Positions 1 to 9,904 of a stretch of DNA of 64,000 bases are shown piece after piece. The translations under genes and the position numbers were made by a program. The stretch is from Jiella pacifica (lineage in GTDB: Bacteria; Pseudomonadota; Alphaproteobacteria; Rhizobiales; Rhizobiaceae), in contig NZ_JAAAMG010000024.1 of NCBI RefSeq assembly GCF_010500815.1, positions 17,070-81,069 of the forward strand, read 5' to 3'. The notes beneath the pieces were generated by a model. That model was not told the origin of the DNA and ran no database searches. It saw only the letters and a list, made by a program, of their open reading frames with translations. Position 1 is the stretch's first letter; each line of letters begins with the position of its first letter.

Positions 1-5
1 CGACC

Positions 6-18
6 ATAGTCCCCTAAG
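6..18 (+). promoter_or_regulatory. possible FixJ-type site, partly at window edge
   Basis: The bases ATAGTCCCCTAAG resemble the right-hand part of FixJ-type sites (a TACGTAGT block followed by a C-rich CCCTTA block). A clearer copy lies before the FixK-like gene at 7248-7266. The left part is degenerate and the window starts only five bases upstream. It would serve the receiver-only protein whose start is at 61. This is a pattern match from memory and needs comparison with a FixJ matrix. Confidence 0.35.
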
Positions 19-60
19 TTTGGCATCATGCCGCTTCCGCGGCCGTCGGAGCGCGCCGGA

Positions 61-435
61 ATGACCGCAGAGAAGACCCTGGTACTCGTGGTGGACGACG
101 ACGAGGCGGTTCGGGAGTCGCTCAAGTTTTCTCTCGAACTCGACGGGCTTTGGGTCGGCGTCTGTAAGGCCGGCGAGGAGCTGTTCGTTCATCCGCACCT
201 ATCGGCCGCCAAATGTGTCGTCATCGATATCAAGATGCCGGACATGGATGGCATTTCCGTTCTCAAAGCCTTGCGTTTGCTCGGCCTCAAGCTCCCTGCG
301 ATCCTGATCACCGGCCACGCTACCGCTGCTTTGCGGCGGCGCGCAATCGAGGCCGGAGCCTGCGCGGTGCTCCAGAAGCCGCTCCTGGGGACCGTCCTTC
401 CCGACTGCATCAGGGAGGCGATTCAGCTCGATTGA
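61..435 (+). CDS. receiver-only response regulator, FixJ-like
   Basis: A 124-residue protein consisting of one CheY-like receiver domain and no output domain. The acidic pocket is D12-D14, the phosphate acceptor is D56 in the VVID-KMPDMDG block, and the switch Thr and Lys are T84 (ILITGHA) and K106 (LQKP). The pattern is the FixJ/NarL type. An upstream ATG at 28 exists, but GGAG at 48-51 lies nine bases before the ATG at 61, so that start is preferred. Without a DNA-binding domain it could act as a phosphate sink or as a partner of a histidine kinase, as FixT-like or SinR-like single receivers do. It lies directly upstream of the N-ATPase operon, with a possible FixJ-type site in front. Confidence 0.8.
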   Translation: MTAEKTLVLVVDDDEAVRESLKFSLELDGLWVGVCKAGEELFVHPHLSAAKCVVIDIKMPDMDGISVLKALRLLGLKLPAILITGHATAALRRRAIEAGACAVLQKPLLGTVLPDCIREAIQLD

Positions 436-2431
<1,996 letters not shown>

Positions 2432-2432
<1 letters not shown>

Positions 2433-2740
2433 TGCTGCCGGAAGCCAGCCCGGAGGAGCCGCCCCGCGACACGGAGCGGGACCGCCTCGCGGACGAAGTC
2501 CGGCTGCGCGGCGAGCGGCATCGGCGCTTCACCAAGGAAGGCGAACCCGCGGTCGCGCGCCGGCTCGCCCAAATCGGCATCCTCGGTTGGATCATCGTGG
2601 TACCGGCGCTGCTCGGCCTGTTCGGCGGGCGTTGGCTGGATCGGCTGTTCGGCACCGGCCTGACCATCACCGGCGCGCTTTTGATGATCGGTCTTTGCAT
2701 GGGCTGCTGGTCGGCCTGGAAGTGGATGAATCAGCCATGA
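2432..2740 (+). CDS. atpQ: N-ATPase subunit AtpQ (AtpZ/AtpI-like membrane protein)
   Basis: A 102-residue protein with a charged cytoplasmic N-terminus and two predicted membrane helices (about residues 46-66 and 72-94). The GW-VP-LLG-GRWLD-LFGTG pattern is that of the AtpI/AtpZ family. In N-ATPases this gene is called atpQ and is thought to help c-ring assembly or ion (possibly Mg or Ca) handling; the role is not settled. The ATG at 2432 shares one base with the atpC stop, and an AGGAGG-like ribosome site lies at about 2418-2424. Its stop overlaps atpR. Confidence 0.85.
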
Positions 2741-3048
2741 CGTATCTTCATTTCGATCTCGCCGAGACGCTCGGCCAGTGGGCGCTGATCGAGGTCGCCG
2801 GGTTTTTCGTCGCGGGCTTCGCACTCGGCTTCGCGCATTTTGGCGCGCTGTGGCATCACACATGCCAACTTGTGGAGGGAAGGCGCTGGGGGCTGACCGC
2901 CGCGATCGCGCTCGCACGATTCGCGCTGCTGATCGGCGCACTGACATTTGCCAGCCTTCAGGGCGCGGCTCCGCTGCTCGCCATGACGCTGGGGCTCCTC
3001 GCTGGCCGCGCGGTCGTGATGCGCCGCTTCGGGAGGATCGCCGAGTGA
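2737..3048 (+). CDS. atpR: N-ATPase subunit AtpR
   Basis: A 103-residue protein with three hydrophobic segments (about residues 15-38, 48-70 and 74-94) and a basic C-terminal end (RRFGR). Size, topology and position between atpQ and atpB identify it as AtpR, a subunit found only in N-ATPase operons. Conserved arginine in a membrane helix has been proposed to face the c-ring glutamates; here R55 (AIALARFAL) is a candidate. The ATG overlaps the atpQ stop in an ATGA context. Confidence 0.85.
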   Translation: MTYLHFDLAETLGQWALIEVAGFFVAGFALGFAHFGALWHHTCQLVEGRRWGLTAAIALARFALLIGALTFASLQGAAPLLAMTLGLLAGRAVVMRRFGRIAE

Positions 3049-3761
3049 ACTCGCCGCTCGCAACGCAAACGCTGTTTCATATCGGGCCCGTGCCGATCAC
3101 GGAGCAGGTCGCCCTGACCTGGGTGCTGATGGTGGTTCTGTCTGCCTGTTGTTGGGCCGTGACCCGCCGCATGAGCCTGACGCCGTCCAGGCTGCAAGCC
3201 TTCCTCGAACTCGTCGTCGAGACCGTCGACGGCCAGATCCGCGAAACGATGCAGGCAGAACCGGCGCCCTATCGCGCCTTCATCGGCACGCTCTTCGTCT
3301 TCATCCTCTTCGCCAACTGGACGTCGTTGGTGCCGGGCGCCGAGCCGCCGACGGCGCATGTCGAGACCGATGCCGCGCTGGCGCTGCTGGTCTTTCTCGC
3401 CGTCATCCATTTCAGCGTCCGAGCGAACGGCGTCTCGGGTTATCTCAGGAGCTTCGCGTCGCCGAGCTTGTTGATGGTCCCGCTCAACTTCGTCGAGAGC
3501 ATCACCCGGATCTTCTCGCTGCTCGTCCGACTGTTCGGCAATGTCATGAGCGGCGTCTTCGTCGTCGGCATCGTGCTGTCGCTCGCCGGATTTCTCGTGC
3601 CGATCCCGCTGATGGCACTCGATCTCCTGACCGGCGGCGTCCAGGCCTACATCTTCGCCGTCCTCGCGACGGTCTTCATCGCCGGCACCGTCAGCGAAGG
3701 GCGGCCGGCCGCTTCCGACAATGCAGCTTCATCGAACGAAACGGAAAGGGGCCCGCAATGA
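3045..3761 (+). CDS. atpB: N-ATPase Fo subunit a
   Basis: A 238-residue membrane protein that forms the ion half-channels against the c-ring. The key block [12 protein letters not shown] carries the essential arginine that separates the half-channels. Five to six hydrophobic segments are visible. It starts with GTG at 3045, overlapping the atpR stop (GTGA); no ATG fits better. The C-terminal tail after GTVSEG is longer and polar. Its stop overlaps the atpE ATG by four bases. Confidence 0.92.
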   Translation: MNSPLATQTLFHIGPVPITEQVALTWVLMVVLSACCWAVTRRMSLTPSRLQAFLELVVETVDGQIRETMQAEPAPYRAFIGTLFVFILFANWTSLVPGAEPPTAHVETDAALALLVFLAVIHFSVRANGVSGYLRSFASPSLLMVPLNFVESITRIFSLLVRLFGNVMSGVFVVGIVLSLAGFLVPIPLMALDLLTGGVQAYIFAVLATVFIAGTVSEGRPAASDNAASSNETERGPQ

Positions 3762-4000
3762 ACTGGCTCGCCTTCATCAGCATTCTCGGCGCCGTGATCG
3801 CCGTCTCCTTCGGCGCGATCGGGCCGGCGCTCGGCGAGGGGCGCGCGGTCGCTGCCGCCATGGACGCCATAGCCCGCCAGCCGGAAGCTTCCGGCACGAT
3901 CTCGCGCACACTCTTCGTCGGCCTCGCGATGATCGAGACCATGGCGATCTATTGTCTCGTGGTGGCACTGCTGCTGCTCTTCGCCAACCCTTTCGTCTGA
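3758..4000 (+). CDS. atpE: N-ATPase Fo subunit c
   Basis: An 80-residue hairpin of two membrane helices joined by the polar loop RQPE (residues 40-43). The second helix carries the ion-binding carboxylate E60 in the IETM block, and the first helix carries another glutamate, E27, in LGEGRA. The equivalent first-helix residue is Gln in the Na+-binding rotor of Ilyobacter. The E27/E60 pair is typical of N-ATPases and has been read both as a Na+ signature and, for a Burkholderia rotor, as a double-carboxylate H+ site, so the coupling ion cannot be told from sequence. ANPF at the C-terminus is typical. Confidence 0.95.
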   Translation: MNWLAFISILGAVIAVSFGAIGPALGEGRAVAAAMDAIARQPEASGTISRTLFVGLAMIETMAIYCLVVALLLLFANPFV

Positions 4001-4007
4001 TCTTCTC

Positions 4008-4751
4008 ATGACCATCGACTGGTGGACGCTCGCCATCCAGGCCATCAACGTCCTGATCCTTATCTGGCTGCTCGCCCGCTTTTTGTGGCGGCCGCTGGAG
4101 GCGAGCATCGAGGCGAGGCGCAAGGCCGCCGAGGCGACGCTGAAGGAGGCGGAGGCAATGCGCGCGGAGGCGGCCGCAGGCCTCGCGGAGATCGACGCGA
4201 CGCGGGCCCGCTTCGCCGAGGAGCGCGCGGCCGGCCTTGCCGAGGCGAAGATGGCGGCCGAGGCGCTTCGAACGGATATTCTTTCCAAGGCCGCCGAAGA
4301 GGCCGAGGCGCAGAAGGCGCTAGCGCGGACTGCTCTCGCCCGGGAGGCGGAGGAAACCCGCGCCGCGTGGGCCAAGGCGGCGGCGCAGCTCGCCGTCGAC
4401 ATCGCCCGCAAGCTGCTCGCGCATCTCGACGAACGAGCGCTGCGCGAGGCCTTTCTCGGATCGCTCACCCGCGAGTTGGCGCAACTGCCGGAAGCCGCGC
4501 GCCGGAGCCTCGGCGCCAATGGCGCCGCGCTCACCGCCGTCAGCGCCACCCCGCTCGACAGCACCGAAAAGGAGCGCTGCCGGGCGCTGCTCGGAGAGGC
4601 GATCGGCCATCCACCACATCTCGCCTTCGCGACCGATCCCGGCCTCATCGCCGGTCTGGAACTGAAGGGACCGCATGTGATCGTCGCGAACAGCTGGCGA
4701 GCGGACCTCGAGACAATTCGCGCGGAGATCGGTCATGACCGAAGCCGTTGA
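4008..4751 (+). CDS. atpF: N-ATPase Fo subunit b (long form)
   Basis: A 247-residue stator protein with one N-terminal membrane helix (residues 8-26, ending RFLWRPL) followed by a long Ala/Glu-rich coiled coil to about residue 140. A globular C-terminal region follows ([10 protein letters not shown]... [15 protein letters not shown]). Ordinary b subunits are near 160 residues and a separate delta gene (atpH) anchors them to F1. No atpH is present here, and the extra C-terminal domain resembles delta-type sequence, so this subunit probably does both jobs. It overlaps atpA by 17 bases. Confidence 0.9.
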   Translation: MTIDWWTLAIQAINVLILIWLLARFLWRPLEASIEARRKAAEATLKEAEAMRAEAAAGLAEIDATRARFAEERAAGLAEAKMAAEALRTDILSKAAEEAEAQKALARTALAREAEETRAAWAKAAAQLAVDIARKLLAHLDERALREAFLGSLTRELAQLPEAARRSLGANGAALTAVSATPLDSTEKERCRALLGEAIGHPPHLAFATDPGLIAGLELKGPHVIVANSWRADLETIRAEIGHDRSR

Positions 4752-6285
4752 CGCTACAAGCCCGGATCGCTGGGCCGACGGCGCGCGGCGCCGCATCGAC
4801 ACCGCCATGGTCGGGCCGCGAACTCGTCAGATCGGCCGGGTCGAGGAGATCGCCGACGGGATCGCCATGATCTCCGGGCTGCCGGACGTGCGGCTCGACG
4901 AACTCCTCAGCTTCGAGGATGGCCGCTACGGTTTCGCCCAGGTGCTGGAGGAGGAGCGGATCGGCTGCGTCCTCCTCGACGACCACTCCGGTGTCCAGGC
5001 CGGCGACACCGTCTCGGGCACGGGCGACGTGCTGCGCGTACCGGTCGGCGAGGGGCTGCTCGGCCGCATCGTCGATCCGCTCGGCCGACCGCTGGACGGG
5101 AAGGGGCCGATTGCGGCGGCAGAGCTCATGCCGATCGAGCGGCCCGCTCCGGCGATCGTCGAACGCGACGCCGTCACCCGGCCGGTCCAGACCGGTATCC
5201 TCGTCCTCGATACGCTGTTCGCCCTCGGTCGTGGCCAGCGCGAGCTGATCATCGGCGACCGCGCCACCGGCAAGACGACCATCGCCATCGACGCAATCAT
5301 CAACCAGAAGACGAGCGACATGATCTCGGTCTATGTCGCGGTCGGCCAGAAGAGCGCCAGCACCCGCCGCGCGATCGATGCGATCCGGGCGCGCGGCGTA
5401 CCCGAACGCACCATCGTCGTCGTCGCCAGCCCATCGGCTGCACCCGGCCTGCAATGGATCGCGCCTTTTGCGGGAATGACGATGGCCGAATACTTCCGCG
5501 ACCGCGGCCGGCACGCCCTGGTGGTCTTCGACGACCTTTCCAAGCACGCCGCGACCCATCGCGAGATCGCTCTCCTGACTCGCCAGTCGCCCGGCCGCGA
5601 GGCCTATCCCGGCGACGTGTTCTACCTCCATGCCCGGCTTCTGGAGCGGGCCGCGATGCTGTCTTCCGAAATGGGGGGTGGCTCGCTCACGGCGTTGCCC
5701 ATCGCCGAGACCGATGCCGGCAACCTCAGCGCCTATATTCCCACCAACCTGATCTCGATCACCGACGGCCAGATCGTCCTCGATACGAGGTTGTTCAACG
5801 AGGGGCAGAAGCCGGCGGTCGACGTCGGCACCTCCGTCTCCCGCGTCGGCGGCAAGACCCAGGCGCATGCCTTGCGGGAAGCGGCCGAGACGATACGGCT
5901 CGATTATGCGCAGTTCCTCGAACTGGAAATGTTCACCCGCTTCGGCGGTCTCGCCGACGCCCGGGTGAAAGCGCGATTGGCGCGGGGCGCGCGGATCCGC
6001 GCGATCCTCGGCCAGCGGCCCCATCGCCCGTTCAAGCTCTCCGAAGAGGTTGCGCTGGTGGTGGCCGTGCAAAGCGGACTCGCCGACGCCCTGCCGGTGG
6101 AACGGCTCGTCGATCTGGTCCAGGAGATCACGACCGGCTTGGAGCGGGCAGCGCCGGAGGCGGTGCGGCAGATCGAGGCGAATGGCGCACTGGATGGGCC
6201 AGGGCGCAAGGTGCTGCAGGATGCCCTGGCTGCGATGATCGCCCGGCTCAGGCCGCCCGCGGGAGAGGCCCGGGCGAATGAGTGA
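4735..6285 (+). CDS. atpA: N-ATPase F1 subunit alpha
   Basis: A 516-residue alpha subunit. The P-loop GDRATGKT is at residues 174-181, and [12 protein letters not shown] marks the Walker B region. These features separate it from beta. Alpha forms the non-catalytic nucleotide sites of the alpha3-beta3 hexamer. It is eighth in the operon; its start lies within the end of atpF and its end overlaps atpG by eight bases. Confidence 0.95.
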   Translation: MTEAVDATSPDRWADGARRRIDTAMVGPRTRQIGRVEEIADGIAMISGLPDVRLDELLSFEDGRYGFAQVLEEERIGCVLLDDHSGVQAGDTVSGTGDVLRVPVGEGLLGRIVDPLGRPLDGKGPIAAAELMPIERPAPAIVERDAVTRPVQTGILVLDTLFALGRGQRELIIGDRATGKTTIAIDAIINQKTSDMISVYVAVGQKSASTRRAIDAIRARGVPERTIVVVASPSAAPGLQWIAPFAGMTMAEYFRDRGRHALVVFDDLSKHAATHREIALLTRQSPGREAYPGDVFYLHARLLERAAMLSSEMGGGSLTALPIAETDAGNLSAYIPTNLISITDGQIVLDTRLFNEGQKPAVDVGTSVSRVGGKTQAHALREAAETIRLDYAQFLELEMFTRFGGLADARVKARLARGARIRAILGQRPHRPFKLSEEVALVVAVQSGLADALPVERLVDLVQEITTGLERAAPEAVRQIEANGALDGPGRKVLQDALAAMIARLRPPAGEARANE

Positions 6286-7132
6286 CCGGCTTGCCGACGT
6301 CGCGGCCCGGATCGCGGGCATCGAGCAGCTCGGCAGCGTCGTCAACGCCATGCGCGGCATCGCCGGCGCGCGCATCCAGAAGGCGCATCAGGAACTGCAA
6401 GCCGTCGACGCCTATGCCGGAACGATCGCGGCGAGCCTGGGCCGTATCCTCGCGGTGGCGCCGCCGAGCGATCCGCAGCAGGCCCGTCAGGGGCGGGATG
6501 CATCGATCGTCTTTTGCGCCGAGCAGGGCTTTGCCGGGGCCTTCTCCCAGCGCGTGCTCGAGGCGATCGAGGGTGATTCCCGGCCACGAACGCTACTGCT
6601 CGTCGGCACGCGCGGGGCCGCGCTCGCCACCGAGCGGGGTCTTACGTTGGAGTTTGCGGCAGCGATGCCGTCGCATTCGGCGGGCGTGCCGAAGCTTGCG
6701 AGCGACATCGTCGACGCGCTCGCGGCACGGATCGCGAATGCTCAGATCGAGCGGGTCGAGGCGATCTATGCCGAGGCGACGGGGGGCGCCGGGCTGAAGG
6801 TCGTGCGTCGACCGCTGCTGCCACTTGATCCGGCGACCTTTTCCCGCGTCGCACGGGCCGAGTCGCCAATCCTCAACCTGCCGGTGGCTCGGCTCCTCGC
6901 AGATCTGACCATGGAATATCTGCATGCGCTGCTCTGCGAGGCGGCGCTGCACGCCTTTGCGGCCGAGAATCAGGCGCGGGTGGCCGCCATGGCGGCGGCG
7001 CACCGCGAGATCGAACGGCAGCTCGGCTTGCTCCAGGCGAACTATCGCCAGGTTCGCCAGGAAGAGATCACGGCCGAGATCATCGAGCTCGCCGGTGGTG
7101 CGGCGGCGGCTCGTGCGGCATCACCGCGTTGA
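6278..7132 (+). CDS. atpG: N-ATPase F1 subunit gamma
   Basis: A 284-residue central-shaft subunit. N- and C-terminal helices form the antiparallel coiled coil ([19 protein letters not shown] at the start, [25 protein letters not shown] near the end). The terminal element [13 protein letters not shown] is typical of gamma. Sequence is more divergent than in housekeeping gamma subunits, as usual for N-ATPases. It is the last gene of the operon; about 210 bases separate it from the FixK-like regulator. Confidence 0.92.
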   Translation: MSDRLADVAARIAGIEQLGSVVNAMRGIAGARIQKAHQELQAVDAYAGTIAASLGRILAVAPPSDPQQARQGRDASIVFCAEQGFAGAFSQRVLEAIEGDSRPRTLLLVGTRGAALATERGLTLEFAAAMPSHSAGVPKLASDIVDALAARIANAQIERVEAIYAEATGGAGLKVVRRPLLPLDPATFSRVARAESPILNLPVARLLADLTMEYLHALLCEAALHAFAAENQARVAAMAAAHREIERQLGLLQANYRQVRQEEITAEIIELAGGAAAARAASPR

Positions 7133-7247
7133 AGGACGGGGGCTCGTGCGGCGGGCAACCCGTCTCGCGCGCGGTCTAAGAACCGCCGGGCTTTGGCCGC
7201 GGCTCGATCGCCCGGCGCTCGGCGGCTGCCTGGAAAAGTCTCGAACC

Positions 7248-7266
7248 CTACGTAGTATCCCTTAGG
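7248..7266 (+). promoter_or_regulatory. FixJ-type site before the FixK-like gene
   Basis: CTACGTAGTATCCCTTAGG combines a TACGTAG core with a CCCTTAG block. It matches seven of eight positions of the FixJ core I recall as GTAMGTAG. It lies about 77-95 bases before the FixK-like start at 7343, a normal place for an activator. Direct FixJ-to-fixK control is the textbook rhizobial circuit; that it operates here is inference. Confidence 0.5.
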
Positions 7267-7342
7267 AGCAAACCGAATTTCGCCGCCCGTCCCATTGGCT
7301 AGGCTGCCCTCGACCGATCGCGGAGAAACGAGGGAAGTTCTC

Positions 7343-8086
7343 ATGCACAGCGTTGCCATCGCCCAAGTCTTCGACACGGACCTGATTGCGACTTCGCCGG
7401 GTGTCGAGCCGCGAGCAAGACGGGCCCCTGCCGACAGACAGGCACCGGCCGAGACCGGCGCCGGCAACAAGGGGCGCGCTGCTTCAGCTACGGGCATGCC
7501 GCTCGCCGGCCAGGTGCTCAACTTCGGCGAAGGCCGGCAGATCTATGCCGAGGGCGACACCGTCCATTCCTTCTACAAGGTGATGAGTGGGGTCGTGCGG
7601 ACCTGCCGGTTTACCAGCGACGGGCGCCGGCAGATCGACGGCTTCCATGGCGAGGGCGAGATTTTCGGCCTTGAGACGGGCGGCGAACATCGCTTGTCGG
7701 CCGAGGCCGTGACCGATTGCTGCGTCGTCGCCTATCGCTGGTCGGGGCTCTCCGCACTCGCCGGCAGCGAAGCCGACATGGCGCGCACTGTCTTTCATCT
7801 TGCCATGAGCTGCTTCGAACGGGCTCAGGAACATGCGCTCCTGCTCGGCCGGCGCAGCGCCGCGCAGAAGCTCGCAGCCTTCCTGCTCGACCTCGGCGGC
7901 CGAGGCAGCGACAACGCCGTGGACCTCGCCATGACCCGCCAGGACATCGCCGACTATCTGAACCTCACCATCGAGACGGTGTCGCGAACGCTGTCACAGT
8001 TCGAGCGCGACCATCTGATCGCGCTGCCTTCGAGCCGCCACGTCGTCTTGCGGAATCCGGTGGCGTTGCGGGGTCTCGTCGACTGA
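7343..8086 (+). CDS. Crp/Fnr-family regulator, FixK-like
   Basis: A 247-residue transcription factor: a cyclic-nucleotide-type beta-barrel (NFGEGRQIYAEGD... FKVMSG-like block ... GEIFGLE) then a C-terminal helix-turn-helix (MTRQDIADYLNLTIETVSR) of the FNR/FixK recognition type, whose E and SR residues read TTGAT half-sites. The N-terminus lacks the cysteine cluster that holds the FNR iron-sulfur centre, so it is FixK-like rather than directly oxygen-sensing. A CC pair lies in mid-domain. GAGGGAAG lies at the right distance before ATG 7343; a longer frame from 7295 is less likely. FNR/FixK boxes in front of four nearby transcription units are its obvious candidate targets. Confidence 0.85.
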   Translation: MHSVAIAQVFDTDLIATSPGVEPRARRAPADRQAPAETGAGNKGRAASATGMPLAGQVLNFGEGRQIYAEGDTVHSFYKVMSGVVRTCRFTSDGRRQIDGFHGEGEIFGLETGGEHRLSAEAVTDCCVVAYRWSGLSALAGSEADMARTVFHLAMSCFERAQEHALLLGRRSAAQKLAAFLLDLGGRGSDNAVDLAMTRQDIADYLNLTIETVSRTLSQFERDHLIALPSSRHVVLRNPVALRGLVD

Positions 8087-8194
8087 GACCCCGGCCGTCC
8101 TTGCCGCGGCCGCCCTTGTCCTGGGTTTTGGCAGAGACGGAGCGCTGCGGCCGGTTCGCTGGACCCACTCCATTCGGGGAAAGGTGGAACTCCT

Positions 8195-9904
8195 GTGTAT
8201 TTCCTCGCGCTCGCCACGGACTTCGACGGCACGATCGCCCATGACGGTGTCGTCGCGGCCGAAACCTGCGAGGCGCTGGAGCGGCTGAAGGCGAGCGGAC
8301 GCCGGCTGATCCTCGTCACCGGTCGCGAACTTCCCGATCTCCTGCGCATCTTTCCCCAGACCGCGATGTTCGACCGGGTCGTCGCCGAGAACGGCGCGCT
8401 TCTCTTTGATCCGCAAACCGGCAGCGAGACGCTGCTGTCGCCGCCACCGCCCGAAAGCTTCGTTGAGCGACTGCGGGAAAAGGGCGTGGGGCCGATCTCC
8501 GTCGGTCGCGGCATCGTCGCCACCTGGGAGCCGCACCAGACAGCCATTCTCGAAGCGATCCGCGAGGCGGGTCTGGAACTCCAGATCGTTTTCAACAAGG
8601 GCGCCATCATGATCCTGCCGCCCGGCGTGAACAAGGCATCCGGCCTCGAGGCGGCGCTGCGCGATCTGGAACTTTCGCCGCACAACGTCGTGGCTGTGGG
8701 CGACGCGGAGAACGACCATGCGCTCCTGGCAGCCAGCGGCTGCGGGGCTGCCGTCGCCAATGCGGTTCCCGCCGTGAAGGCATCGGCCGATCTTCGCCTC
8801 ACCGGCGATCATGGTGCCGGCGTCGCCGAACTCGCCGACCGGATGATCCGCGAGGACGCCGGGCTGGCGCCGTTGCCGCGCCACGGCATTCGCCTCGGCA
8901 TCGACCGGCAGGGAAGGGAGGTTCTGCTGACTCCCTTCGGCGGCAACGTCCTGATCGCCGGCGGTTCGGGCAGCGGCAAGTCGACCCTCGCCATTGCCTT
9001 GACCGAACGCATTGCCGAACGGGGATTCGAGTTTTGCGTGATCGATCCGGAGGGTGACTACATCGACCTCGATCACGCCGTCTTCATCGGGACGCTGCGC
9101 GCCCCGCCTCCGGCGGCCGAAGCTCTGAAGCTGTTGCGTGACGACAGGGTGAACCTCGTGGTCAACACCCAGGCTCTTCATCGTCCGGAACGACGCCTGC
9201 TGGGCGAGGCGATGCTGAACCAGGTCGGAAGACTCAGACGGCGGACCGGACGGCCGCACTGGCTTCTGATCGACGAGGCGCACGAGGTCCTGCCCGCGAG
9301 CGCCAGGGACGACGTTCCCGCCGGCCTCGCCGACGAGGGCGGGACGATTCTCGTCACCGCCTATCCGCAATCGGTGGCGCCGGATGCCCTGCGCGGCGTC
9401 GCCATCGTCGTCGCGGCAGGCGGTGATGCGCAGGAAACGTTCACCTGTCTCGCCAGCACGATCGGGACACGGATGCCGGCGCAGCTTCCCGTGGCGGGGC
9501 CGGACGAAGTCGTTCTCTGGCGGCCCGGATCGGGCGATCCACCGTGCTGCGTCAAGGTGGCTCGGCCGATTCAGGTCCACCGCCGCCATCGGGGCAAATA
9601 TGCCGCGGGCGACGTCGGGGCGGCACGAAGCTTCTATTTCCGCGGGCCTTCCAAGGCGATGAACCGGCCCGCCCACAATCTCTACCATTTCCTCGATATC
9701 GTCGAGGACGTCGACGACCCGACGTTCGAGCATCACCTGCGGGCGGGCGATTATTCGGCTTGGTTTCGGCATGTGATTAGGGACGATGATCTCGCCGTCG
9801 AGGTCGCCCGGATCGAGAGCGACGCGGCGCTTCCGCCCCAGGAGAGCCGCCGGCGGATCCGCAAGGCGATCTGGCGGCGCTACGCAGCACCGGCAGAAGG
9901 ATGA
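8195..9904 (+). CDS. HAD phosphatase fused to a HerA-like P-loop ATPase
   Basis: A 569-residue two-domain protein. Residues 1-225 are a Cof-type HAD phosphatase with nucleophile motif DFDGT (D9, D11), the lysine region NKASGL and the metal motif GDAENDHALL. Residues 235-480 are a P-loop ATPase of the HerA/DUF87 kind with Walker A GGSGSGKST (256-264) and Walker B LLIDEAHE (D360, E361). The C-terminal 100 residues (AHNLYHFLDIVEDVDD... DDDLAVEVARIE) form a third conserved helical block. The start is GTG with GGGGAAAGG upstream. The stop overlaps the following P-type ATPase by four bases, so they are translationally coupled. Substrate and purpose of the fused ATPase are unknown; regulation of, or repair linked to, the cation pump is only a guess. 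Confidence 0.8.
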   Translation: MYFLALATDFDGTIAHDGVVAAETCEALERLKASGRRLILVTGRELPDLLRIFPQTAMFDRVVAENGALLFDPQTGSETLLSPPPPESFVERLREKGVGPISVGRGIVATWEPHQTAILEAIREAGLELQIVFNKGAIMILPPGVNKASGLEAALRDLELSPHNVVAVGDAENDHALLAASGCGAAVANAVPAVKASADLRLTGDHGAGVAELADRMIREDAGLAPLPRHGIRLGIDRQGREVLLTPFGGNVLIAGGSGSGKSTLAIALTERIAERGFEFCVIDPEGDYIDLDHAVFIGTLRAPPPAAEALKLLRDDRVNLVVNTQALHRPERRLLGEAMLNQVGRLRRRTGRPHWLLIDEAHEVLPASARDDVPAGLADEGGTILVTAYPQSVAPDALRGVAIVVAAGGDAQETFTCLASTIGTRMPAQLPVAGPDEVVLWRPGSGDPPCCVKVARPIQVHRRHRGKYAAGDVGAARSFYFRGPSKAMNRPAHNLYHFLDIVEDVDDPTFEHHLRAGDYSAWFRHVIRDDDLAVEVARIESDAALPPQESRRRIRKAIWRRYAAPAEG

